Origin: Bacillota bacterium
Lineage (GTDB): Bacteria; Bacillota; Clostridia; Oscillospirales; Ruminococcaceae
Assembly (NCBI GenBank): GCA_023394255.1
Contig: JAEXAZ010000263.1
Coordinates: forward strand, 1 to 17,296
Direction of reading: 5' to 3'
Length of the DNA stretch: 17,296 bases
Shown here: one piece after another, positions 1 through 6,626 of the stretch
Layout of the letters: each line of letters opens with the position of its first letter
Position numbering within the stretch: position 1 is the stretch's first letter
Notes under the pieces: generated by a model
The model's input: only the letters and a program-made list of their open reading frames with translations
Told to the model about the DNA's origin: nothing
The model's database searches: none
Program-made: the position numbers and the translations under genes

Positions 1-1543
1 CGGTAACTCCGTGCGTCATACCGCCGAGCGCCATCGACGACAGGTTGACGTCGCCCACGACCTGCCCGTTGACAACTTCCCGTTCCACGAGGGAATCAAA
101 TCCGAGCTTATCCTTTAAAAAGTCGAAGGCACGGCGCGGAGTAACCATTTCAATAATTTTAACGGGAATGGTGTTGATGGATTTCTGGATCGCCGTGTCC
201 ACCGTGGACGGGCCGAGGTAGCTTCCGTAATAGTTGGACGGCCATTTGGTTCCGTCGGGAAGGGTAATGGGGCTGTCATCTATTACAGTGGAATAGGTGA
301 TCACATCGTTTTCGATTCCCTGCAGGTAAGCGGCGATCGGTTTGATGGAGGAACCGCACTGGCGGAGCGCCTGCGTGGCGCGGTTAAAGGAACGGTCGTA
401 CTCCTTTTCACCGATTCCGCCCGCGAGCGCCAGCACACGGCCGTTCAAATCGGTGATTACACAAGCGGACTGCGGATAGGTATCGTTGGATACCCGGGGG
501 AAATTCGCGACATCGCTGTAAAATTCTTCCACATAGTTCTGCATGTTTTCATCCATTGTGGTATAAATGCGGTAGCCGCCGCTGTATAACTGCTGGGTAG
601 CGTATTGCCTCGTAAATCCTTTTTCGGACTGCAGGTCCGCAAGGACTTCTTCGATCACATGGTCAATAAAATAGTTTTGTGTGCTGTTGATCGCCTGATA
701 AGCAACATCCTTTTGGAAAACCAGTTTTTCCGCGACGGCTTCGTCATACTCACCCTGCGTGATCATGCCTTGCTCCAGCATCTGGTAGAGGATATCTTCC
801 TGTCTTTCTTTATTATATTCGGGATACGCAAACGGGTCATATTTTCCGGGGAACTGGGTAATGCCGATAATAGAAGCGGATTCAGCGAGTGTGAGTTCGC
901 TGACATCCTTGCCAAAATAGGTATTGGCGGCTGCCTGTACGCCATAACAGCTGTTGGAATAATAAACGGTGTTCAGGTAGGCTTCCAGAATCTGCTCTTT
1001 GGAATAGTGCTTTTCAAGGTTGATCGCGCGGAAAATTTCCTGTACCTTTCGCTCAATACGAAAGGCGTCGTCACCGGTAATATTTTTGATCAGCTGCTGG
1101 GTGATGGTGGAACCGCCGGCCTGGGTAGGGTAGATAGGGACAAACAGATTGACGAAGGCGCCGGTGGTGCGCTTCCAGTCCACGCCATGATGCTGCCAGA
1201 AACGCTTGTCTTCAATTGCAATCAGCGCGTCCACCATATGTTCCGGAATCTGGTCGTATGGCACCCAGATGCGGTTCTGCTCATAATGCAGACGCTTAAG
1301 TTCATAAGGCTCGCCGGTTGCCGGGTCGTCCGCATACAGGATTGTTGTATAGTTCAGTTTCAGATCAGTCAGGTTGATTTGTTCGTCAGAATTAATGTAA
1401 CGCAGGACATAAACGGTCAATACCGCAGCTACGATACAGCCGGTAATGATGCCGACCATAATCAGCGCAGCAAGCACACGGCCGATATTGGCGAACGTGT
1501 CTTTTACGGCGCTGCCGGCGGTTCGTTTTTTATGAGATCCCAT
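1..1543 (-). CDS. Class A penicillin-binding protein (PBP1A-like), partial, C-terminus outside window
   Basis: Bifunctional peptidoglycan glycosyltransferase/transpeptidase that polymerises lipid II and cross-links stem peptides at the outer membrane face. I translated the minus strand from ATG 1543, which has an AAGGAGG ribosome binding site at 1554-1560. The frame is open through base 1, giving 514 codons. Residues about 21-48 form a single membrane anchor. The GT51 domain shows EDKRFWQHHG, with the catalytic glutamate at residue 111, followed by STITQQLIKN. The transpeptidase domain shows SSIK with the nucleophile at about Ser398, SIN at 455-457, and an ALGG stretch just before the edge. 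The KTG motif must lie beyond the window. Domain order and motif spacing fit the family well. The gene is divergent from the small BofC-like gene. It could be named ponA or mrcA, but the sequence alone does not settle which paralogue it is. Confidence 0.95.
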   Translation of the reverse strand, partial: MGSHKKRTAGSAVKDTFANIGRVLAALIMVGIITGCIVAAVLTVYVLRYINSDEQINLTDLKLNYTTILYADDPATGEPYELKRLHYEQNRIWVPYDQIPEHMVDALIAIEDKRFWQHHGVDWKRTTGAFVNLFVPIYPTQAGGSTITQQLIKNITGDDAFRIERKVQEIFRAINLEKHYSKEQILEAYLNTVYYSNSCYGVQAAANTYFGKDVSELTLAESASIIGITQFPGKYDPFAYPEYNKERQEDILYQMLEQGMITQGEYDEAVAEKLVFQKDVAYQAINSTQNYFIDHVIEEVLADLQSEKGFTRQYATQQLYSGGYRIYTTMDENMQNYVEEFYSDVANFPRVSNDTYPQSACVITDLNGRVLALAGGIGEKEYDRSFNRATQALRQCGSSIKPIAAYLQGIENDVITYSTVIDDSPITLPDGTKWPSNYYGSYLGPSTVDTAIQKSINTIPVKIIEMVTPRRAFDFLKDKLGFDSLVEREVVNGQVVGDVNLSSMALGGMTHGVT

Positions 1544-1612
1544 TGGATAGAATCCTCCTTGTCTAACAGAAAAAAGGTAAAAGGCGCAAAACTCTGAATT
1601 TTACATATCTTA

Positions 1613-1618
1613 TAGTAT
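1613..1618 (-). promoter_or_regulatory. Putative extended -10 promoter of the PBP gene
   Basis: On the minus strand TATACT is preceded by TGG, which makes an extended -10 element. It lies about 70 bases upstream of the PBP start codon. No good -35 hexamer is present at 16-18 bases, so the call rests on the extended -10 only. Confidence 0.4.
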
Positions 1619-1737
1619 ACCACATACTCTATTTAAAGTGTTAGGAATTTTTAAACGATTTTTTTGCTTTGCATATTTTGCCTTTTCAATGCCCAAAATA
1701 CTGTAAAAGACTCACCGCGACTAAAGAGGTGTTATCC

Positions 1738-2076
1738 ATGCGCAATGCTATTTTGCTCATATTGGTTGGAATTATCGTCGTTTCGCTCGTCACCATCGGC
1801 GCGGCATACGCGCTTCCGCAGGAGGTCCCCATTGAGTTGGTGCCGTCCAGCATGCCTGAGCCTCCGGCCTCAGAGAATACTTCCGGCTACCCTTATCTGC
1901 TGCGCACTTATGAGGGAAAGCTTGCGGTCTTTACAGCCGACCTGGTGGAACCGGATATGGTGTTTGATGTCTATGTGCGCACCCTTCCCGCCGCGGATCA
2001 GAAGGCGCTGGAAAAAGGGGTGCGGGTCGAAACGTATGAAGAATTGACCGCTCTGATTGAAGATTACATCAGTTGA
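1738..2076 (+). CDS. Small secreted/membrane-anchored protein with BofC C-terminal-like domain
   Basis: A protein of 112 residues. ATG 1738 was chosen because AAAGAGGTG lies at a suitable distance upstream (1724-1732). Residues 1-29 are a hydrophobic signal peptide or anchor ending near ALPQE. A short proline/serine-rich spacer (about 34-48) follows. A compact C-terminal domain (about 52-112) then shows YEGKLAVF, a DVYVRTLP strand-turn, an ADQKALEKGV helix and a closing YEELTALIEDY helix. From memory this pattern matches the BofC C-terminal domain found in many Clostridia. In Bacillus, full-length BofC is an intercompartmental regulator that inhibits SpoIVB protease during sporulation. This protein has only the C-terminal-like part, so the family call is moderate and a sporulation role is inference. 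It is monocistronic as far as visible; the region after it carries its own regulatory-looking features. Confidence 0.7.
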   Translation: MRNAILLILVGIIVVSLVTIGAAYALPQEVPIELVPSSMPEPPASENTSGYPYLLRTYEGKLAVFTADLVEPDMVFDVYVRTLPAADQKALEKGVRVETYEELTALIEDYIS

Positions 2077-2084
2077 TCAGGCAA

Positions 2085-2143
2085 TGTAACCCATTTGTCA
2101 TTTTTGACCTGGATTTGTTACCGGATTGTAATGGATTTGTAAT
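2085..2143 (+). repeat. Phased 11-bp direct repeats (TGTAAT/TGTTAC-like), possible response-regulator binding array
   Basis: TGTAAC (2085) and TGTCAT (2096) are exactly 11 bases apart. TGTTAC (2116), TGTAAT (2127) and TGTAAT (2138) are again spaced 11 and 11, while the two groups are 20 apart. Hexamers on the same strand every helical turn are the layout bound by OmpR/PhoB-type response regulators. The last repeat ends about 32 bases before a TATAAT box. The repeats are visible; the binding role is inference. Confidence 0.4.
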
Positions 2144-2175
2144 CTAAAAAGGAGGATTTTTGGTTTTCGTCCCGT

Positions 2176-2181
2176 TATAAT
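2176..2181 (+). promoter_or_regulatory. Putative -10 element driving the candidate small RNA
   Basis: A perfect TATAAT at 2176-2181. The bases 15-18 upstream do not match TTGACA, so if this is a promoter it probably depends on an activator, consistent with the repeats just upstream. Transcription would start near 2188. Confidence 0.35.
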
Positions 2182-2187
2182 AAAGTC

Positions 2188-2305
2188 ATGGTTCAGATGG
2201 TGCAAACCAAACCCTCCTTAAAAATCAGTTTAAAACCGTGGGGTCTGATCAGCCCCGCAACTCTCCAATGATTTAGGCGGCTGTTTTTACAGCCGCTTTT
2301 ATTTT
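2188..2305 (+). ncRNA. Candidate trans-acting small RNA (about 118 nt) with C-rich linker
   Basis: No open frame of note lies between the TATAAT at 2176 and a strong terminator at 2277-2305. The predicted transcript can form a 5' hairpin (TGGTT at 2189-2193 with AACCA at 2205-2209). An unpaired stretch follows, containing CCCTCCTTA (2212-2220), which is complementary to Shine-Dalgarno sequences. A GC-rich hairpin (2238-2258) and the terminator complete it. Two hairpins with a C-rich single-stranded seed and a terminator is the known layout of Gram-positive sRNAs that block ribosome binding sites. The alternative is that this is the 3' untranslated region and terminator of the upstream small gene. 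I see no match to a named RNA family. Confidence 0.4.
2277..2305 (+). terminator. Rho-independent terminator (plus strand)
   Basis: An 8-bp stem GCGGCTGT/ACAGCCGC (2277-2284 with 2289-2296) around a TTTT loop is followed by TTTTATTTT (2297-2305). It ends either the candidate sRNA or the transcript of the upstream small gene. Confidence 0.88.
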
Positions 2306-2310
2306 GCATG

Positions 2311-2337
2311 AAAAAGCCGCTGCCGGGTAGCAGCGGC
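2311..2337 (-). terminator. Rho-independent terminator of coaX (minus strand)
   Basis: The stem GCCGCTGC (2316-2323) pairs with GCAGCGGC (2330-2337). On the minus strand it is followed by five T residues (2315-2311). It lies 11 bases past the coaX stop and abuts the opposing terminator. Confidence 0.85.
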
Positions 2338-2347
2338 CTGCCGAAAT

Positions 2348-3124
2348 TCAGCGCTTCTCCTGATATCGGTCATAGATGATCCGAAGGCCATCCAGCACCA
2401 GGGAGCGGTCAATGGTTTCAAAAGCATCCGATGCGTCGTCAATCAGCCTTGCCAGACCGCCTGTTGCGATTACGCGGGCGCTGGCTCCCAGCTCATTTTG
2501 TATCAGGCTGATGATATGGGTAACCGCACCGACGTAGCCGTTTACGATACCGGATTGCAGGCTTACAATGGTATTGCGCCCGATTACCCGCTCCGGACGC
2601 ACCAGTTCGACCCTTGGAAGCTTGGCCGTTTTGTTGAACAGTGCGTCCATGGAAATTTTGATGCCGGGATAGATGGCGCCGCCGAGATATTCCCCGTTTT
2701 TGCCGATTGCGTCAAATGTGGTCGCGGTTCCAAAATCCACGACAATCAGCGGCCCGCCGTATTTGTGATGTGCTCCGATGCTCGCCACCAGGCGGTCTGC
2801 CCCGACGTCGCCGGGATTATCGTAAAGATTGATGATATCCAGATCGATGTTGTCTCCGACTACCAGCGGCACTTTATTATAAAAGTATTTTTTGATGGCG
2901 TTCGTAACCGAATACATCACCTGCGGCACGACGGAAGCGATGATAATGTCGTCAATATCTGTCCGGTCAATGTGGTTGTTAAGAAAAAACTGACTCGCAA
3001 AGAGCCCCACTTCATCCGAAGTAATATCCCGATTGGTTCCGAGCCGAAATGATGCCATGATTTCCGAGCCTTTGAATACGCCGAATTCCATATTGGTGTT
3101 GCCGATATCAATGGCCAAAAGCAT
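2348..3124 (-). CDS. coaX: Type III pantothenate kinase
   Basis: Cytosolic enzyme of 258 residues that phosphorylates pantothenate with ATP, the first step of coenzyme A synthesis. Type III enzymes need a monovalent cation and are not feedback-inhibited by CoA. The N-terminal DIGNTN (6-11) is the ASKHA phosphate-binding loop. GADR (108-111) carries the catalytic aspartate at 110. DFGTATTFD (130-138) is the second phosphate-binding motif and TGG (221-223) the adenosine motif. Length is normal for the family. The start is ATG 3124 with AGGAGG at 3132-3137. It is transcribed alone from a promoter back-to-back with the tRNA-Thr promoter and ends at its own terminator. Confidence 0.97.
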   Translation of the reverse strand: MLLAIDIGNTNMEFGVFKGSEIMASFRLGTNRDITSDEVGLFASQFFLNNHIDRTDIDDIIIASVVPQVMYSVTNAIKKYFYNKVPLVVGDNIDLDIINLYDNPGDVGADRLVASIGAHHKYGGPLIVVDFGTATTFDAIGKNGEYLGGAIYPGIKISMDALFNKTAKLPRVELVRPERVIGRNTIVSLQSGIVNGYVGAVTHIISLIQNELGASARVIATGGLARLIDDASDAFETIDRSLVLDGLRIIYDRYQEKR

Positions 3125-3167
3125 TGCGGCACCTCCTAGTCTGTTAAACGTTTGCCGGACTTTCTAT

Positions 3168-3196
3168 ATTTTACTTCTCATCGCACGCCGCGTCAA
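3168..3196 (-). promoter_or_regulatory. coaX promoter
   Basis: On the minus strand TTGACG (3196-3191) and TAAAAT (3173-3168) are separated by exactly 17 bases. Transcription should begin near 3161, giving a leader of about 37 bases before the coaX start. Confidence 0.7.
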
Positions 3197-3224
3197 TAAA
3201 AAAGTTCGGATGGGAAAAAGGATA

Positions 3225-3253
3225 TTGACGTTTCGCTCTGCCGGTGCTATACT
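3225..3253 (+). promoter_or_regulatory. tRNA-Thr promoter
   Basis: TTGACG (3225-3230) and TATACT (3248-3253) are 17 bases apart, with TGC directly before the -10 (extended -10). The predicted start near 3260 leaves a leader of about 78 bases before the mature tRNA, which RNase P would remove. Confidence 0.78.
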
Positions 3254-3337
3254 ATTTAAGCAACTGAAACGGCGGGGGTTGGAATCGCGTCAGAATATCC
3301 TGGTTTTTGTTGATCATGCATTTCTGTGATACCGTTT

Positions 3338-3413
3338 GCTTGTATGGCTCAGTTGGTAGAGCAGCGCATTCGTAATGCGCAGGTCGTCGGTTCGAGTCCG
3401 ACTACAAGCTCCA
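3338..3413 (+). tRNA. tRNA-Thr (anticodon CGT)
   Basis: A 76-base cloverleaf. The acceptor GCTTGTA pairs with TACAAGC, followed by T and an encoded CCA. The D arm is GCTC/GAGC. The anticodon stem GCGCA/TGCGC encloses TTCGTAA, giving anticodon CGT, which reads ACG (Thr). The T arm is GTCGG/CCGAC around TTCGAGT. It is a single tRNA with its own promoter and terminator; no integrase gene or duplicated tRNA end is seen nearby. Confidence 0.97.
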
Positions 3414-3415
3414 GT

Positions 3416-3448
3416 AAAAAGATACAGCCTTAGGCTGTATCTTTTTTT
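3416..3448 (+). terminator. Terminator after tRNA-Thr
   Basis: The 9-bp stem GATACAGCC/GGCTGTATC (3421-3429 with 3433-3441) around TTA is followed by seven T residues. A-residues precede the stem, so it could also act on the minus strand, but the RND operon already has its own terminator at 3497-3526. Confidence 0.9.
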
Positions 3449-3496
3449 GCGCCTTTATTCGGCAAAGAGAGCAGGTTTCTCTTTCATAAGCCAAAT

Positions 3497-3526
3497 AAAA
3501 ATGCCCGCGGACAGCGGGCATTTTTT
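3497..3526 (-). terminator. Terminator of the MFP-RND operon (possibly bidirectional)
   Basis: The 8-bp stem ATGCCCGC/GCGGGCAT (3501-3508 with 3514-3521) is flanked by A-rich and T-rich tracts on both sides. It lies 11-40 bases past the stop codon of the minus-strand transporter gene. Confidence 0.88.
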
Positions 3527-3536
3527 AACGAACCGG

Positions 3537-6500
3537 TTAACGGAATTCTTCGGGGAGAGGGGTTTCGGGGCTGGTTTGCTGCTGTTCACGCTGGTTTCTT
3601 CTGAACAGGGAGCGCCGTCCTGTTGTATGCCCCTTTCTGCGGCGGTCCCCGCCGTCAAACAGCAGATAAACGGTAGGAACGAGCACAAGCGTGACCAGTG
3701 TGGAGATGCTGAGTCCCCCGATGACGACAACCGACATCGATTGCATCATTTCCACATTGCCGCCGATGCCCAGAGCCGTCGGCATCAGCCCGAGGATTGT
3801 TGTCAGCGTGGTCATAAGAATCGGGCGCAGACGGGTTTTTCCGGAGAAGATCAACGCTTCGCGGGCCGTCATCCCCTGATCGTGCCGCAATATGTTGGTA
3901 TAGTCAATGAGCACGATGGCATTGTTGACCACAATCCCTACCAGCATGATCAAACCGATGAGGGAAGTCATGCTGATGGATTGGCCGGTAAGCAGGAGCC
4001 CCAGAAACGCACCGGTTATGGCGAAGGGAACGGAAAGCATGACTACGAGCGAAAACCGCATCGACTCAAACTGCATTGCCATGACAACAAATACAAGGAA
4101 GATCGCAATCGCGAGCGCGTTAAAGATCTTGCTGAACTCGTCGTTCATCGTTTGCATGTTTCCGCCGGCGGCAATACTGACGCCGTCCGGAAGGGACATC
4201 TGCTGTACGCTTGCCATGATCTGGTTGGAAAGCTGGGTAGCGGATGCGCCCACAACGGTGGTGCCGGTGATGGAAACCTGATAATCCCCGTCGCTTCTTC
4301 TGATTTGGGCGGGGCTGTTATTGTAAACAATCGAGGCCACGTCCGTCAGCGGGACGTGCCCGCCCGACCTGGTTTTAATCATGAGGCCGGAAAGGTCGCT
4401 GACATCATCAAAGCGGTCCTCGGGATACATGACCATGACGGAATATTCCTCATCGCTTTCCTGGAGGGACATCGCCTTGATGCCGGATATCATGTTTTTG
4501 ACGGTGCTGACCACTGCCGACGGGGTCGTGCCAATCGCGGCGGCTTCAACCGGGTCCACCACGATTTCCGCGCGCGGGCTTCCGTCCGACAGGCTGGTAG
4601 TCGCCGATTGAATCCCGTCGAAGCCGGCCATCAGATCTTTGATCTGGTCGGCGACCTCTCCCAGCGTGGTGAGGTTCGAGCCTGTCACGTTGATCTGTAC
4701 GCCGGACGACCCGAAGGACATGCTGCGCCTCTGGCTGACATCAATGCTGCAGTTCTCAATATCGGCGGTCTCCCTGCGCATCAGGGAAACGAAATCGTCC
4801 GTGCTTATGGAACGGCCTTCCTTCAGATAAGCGGTAATGGTCGCGGACCCGTTGCCTCCGCGCATCGAATAGCTTTCAATATCGTCCTGCCCGGATACGA
4901 TTTTTTCGATCTGTTTCATGATGCCGTCGGTCTCTTCAATATTCAGGCCGGTCTTTGTTGTCACCGTAATACTGACGGAACCCTCGTCCGAGGCAGGCAT
5001 CAATTCCATGTCGATCTTCGTGTACATGAGCGCGGTTCCCGCAAGAATACAAATCGCGACAATAATGACGGTAAATTTGTGATTCAGCGCCGAACCGAGG
5101 AACCGGGAATAGACAGTCTCCAGCTTATGCAGGAGCCTGTTGATCAGCGACTGTTCTTTTTCAACAGGTTTGAGCTGCACGAAAAGCAGCGGAATCATCG
5201 TCAGGGCGGAAATCAGGGAGGCGGTCATGGAAAAGACAATCGTAAAACCGACTTCTTTAAACAATTGCCCGGCCATGCCATCCATCAGGGCGATCGGCAG
5301 GAAGACGACGATGGTCGTAATGGTGGAAGCGATGACCGAACCGTTGACGAGATTTGCGCCCTCGATTGCGGACTGCTCAAAAGTCCGGATTTCATTTCTC
5401 GCCCGGAAGCAGCTGTCCAGCACGACGATGGAATTGTCCACCATCATGCCGATGCCGACCACAAGACCGCCCAGGGACATGATGTTGAGCGTCATGCCGA
5501 AAGCGCTCATGAGCACCAGAGCGGCAAAGACCGACAGCGGCATGGAGGTGGCGACGATCAGGGCCGCGCGCCAGTCCCCAAGGAACAGGAGCAGTACCAG
5601 CATGGACAGGCAAAGTCCCTGTATCAGCGTGGAAACGACGTTCATAATGTTTTCGTAGATCGTTTCACCACTGTTGTCGGTAACGGTGACAGCGAGGCCG
5701 AGGCCCGCCTGGTTAAGCTCATCAACTTTTTCTTTGATTTCGTTGCAGATTTTTACCGTATTCGCGCTTTGGTTTTTGGATACGGAAATACTGATGTTTT
5801 CCATGCCGTTATAGCGGCTGATGGAGGTGCTTTCATTTTCAGCCATGCTGACGTCCGCAACATCGGAAACATGGATGATATCGCCGGAACTGAGGGAAAT
5901 CGGGATGCCGACCAAATCCTCATATTGATCGTAGTTTACGCCGCCCTGCAGGGAGAGGGAAATGTCGCCGCGTTTGATGTCGCCTGCGGTCGTGGTGAAG
6001 TTTGCGGAGGAAATGGCGTTGGCGACGTCGTTCATTGTCAGCCCGTACTGCTCCAGATTTTCTTCGTTGAGCTCCACCTTGACATATTTCCCTCTGCCGC
6101 CGCGCATATCAACGGAGGATACGCCGTTGATCCGCTCAAGCTCAGGGACAATGGTATTTTCGATATAGGAGTAGATGTTGCTGTTGGATTCAGCCTGTAT
6201 GGAGAGCGTCATGATGGAGGAAGAGTCCATCTTCATCTCCATAATGGTCGGGTCGTCGGCGGAATCCGGCAGATTCAGGCGGGTAAGGGCTTCGTTGATG
6301 TCGTCGTATTTTTCGTCCATATCCACGTTGTAGCCAAATTCCAGCGTCGTCCTCGACGAGCCTTCCGAGGAAGTGGAGGTCATGGATTCGACATCGCTGA
6401 TCGAAGAGAGCGCCGACTCGACCACATCGGTGACAAGTTCGTCCACTTCCTCGGGGCTTGCGCCCGAGTAGCGGGTCATAATCATAAAGACAGGCATGGA

Positions 6501-6620
6501 CATTTCGGGCGTGGATTCCATCTCCATCCCGAAGATGGAGGAAATTCCAAACACCAGAAGCATCAGCACGCACATCAGAACCGATACGGGGCGCTTAACG
6601 GCTAATTTAGGCAATGTCAT
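3537..6620 (-). CDS. RND-family efflux transporter permease (HAE1/AcrB-type)
   Basis: Inner membrane proton-driven efflux pump subunit of 1027 residues, a normal length for the HAE1 family. A first membrane segment (about 12-30) is followed by a large extracytoplasmic porter region (about 35-330). A block of membrane segments starts near residue 328 and contains LFLGDWRAALI. It also contains VVGIGMMVDNSIVV, where Asp395 of the VDN motif corresponds to a proton-relay aspartate of AcrB. STITTIVVFLP follows at about 432-442. A second porter region and second membrane block follow, with RLRPILMTTLTTILG near the C-terminus as in known RND pumps. The start is ATG 6620 with AGGAGG just upstream, inside the end of the preceding gene; the gap between the genes is only 6 bases, so they are co-translated. 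The substrate cannot be read from sequence. No outer-membrane factor gene is present. Confidence 0.95.
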   Translation of the reverse strand: MTLPKLAVKRPVSVLMCVLMLLVFGISSIFGMEMESTPEMSMPVFMIMTRYSGASPEEVDELVTDVVESALSSISDVESMTSTSSEGSSRTTLEFGYNVDMDEKYDDINEALTRLNLPDSADDPTIMEMKMDSSSIMTLSIQAESNSNIYSYIENTIVPELERINGVSSVDMRGGRGKYVKVELNEENLEQYGLTMNDVANAISSANFTTTAGDIKRGDISLSLQGGVNYDQYEDLVGIPISLSSGDIIHVSDVADVSMAENESTSISRYNGMENISISVSKNQSANTVKICNEIKEKVDELNQAGLGLAVTVTDNSGETIYENIMNVVSTLIQGLCLSMLVLLLFLGDWRAALIVATSMPLSVFAALVLMSAFGMTLNIMSLGGLVVGIGMMVDNSIVVLDSCFRARNEIRTFEQSAIEGANLVNGSVIASTITTIVVFLPIALMDGMAGQLFKEVGFTIVFSMTASLISALTMIPLLFVQLKPVEKEQSLINRLLHKLETVYSRFLGSALNHKFTVIIVAICILAGTALMYTKIDMELMPASDEGSVSITVTTKTGLNIEETDGIMKQIEKIVSGQDDIESYSMRGGNGSATITAYLKEGRSISTDDFVSLMRRETADIENCSIDVSQRRSMSFGSSGVQINVTGSNLTTLGEVADQIKDLMAGFDGIQSATTSLSDGSPRAEIVVDPVEAAAIGTTPSAVVSTVKNMISGIKAMSLQESDEEYSVMVMYPEDRFDDVSDLSGLMIKTRSGGHVPLTDVASIVYNNSPAQIRRSDGDYQVSITGTTVVGASATQLSNQIMASVQQMSLPDGVSIAAGGNMQTMNDEFSKIFNALAIAIFLVFVVMAMQFESMRFSLVVMLSVPFAITGAFLGLLLTGQSISMTSLIGLIMLVGIVVNNAIVLIDYTNILRHDQGMTAREALIFSGKTRLRPILMTTLTTILGLMPTALGIGGNVEMMQSMSVVVIGGLSISTLVTLVLVPTVYLLFDGGDRRRKGHTTGRRSLFRRNQREQQQTSPETPLPEEFR

Positions 6621-6626
6621 GTTCCG

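Noticed and set aside
605..1597. A 330-codon plus-strand open frame opposite the PBP gene
   Set aside because: The minus strand carries the complete GT51 and transpeptidase motifs; the plus-strand product has no recognisable features.
3260..3337. The 78-base leader before tRNA-Thr as a riboswitch or T-box
   Set aside because: I see no T-box bulge sequence or known aptamer core; a simple precursor leader is sufficient.
3338..3413. tRNA-Thr as an integration site for a mobile element
   Set aside because: No integrase, no repeated tRNA 3' end and no foreign-looking genes follow; a normal terminator comes directly after the CCA.
3375..6605. A 3.2-kb open frame on the plus strand opposite the RND pump
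   Set aside because: It has no ribosome binding site and its product is rich in His, Arg, Gly and Asp, as expected for the complement of a codon-biased gene. It also starts inside the tRNA. The minus strand encodes a full, motif-bearing RND protein.
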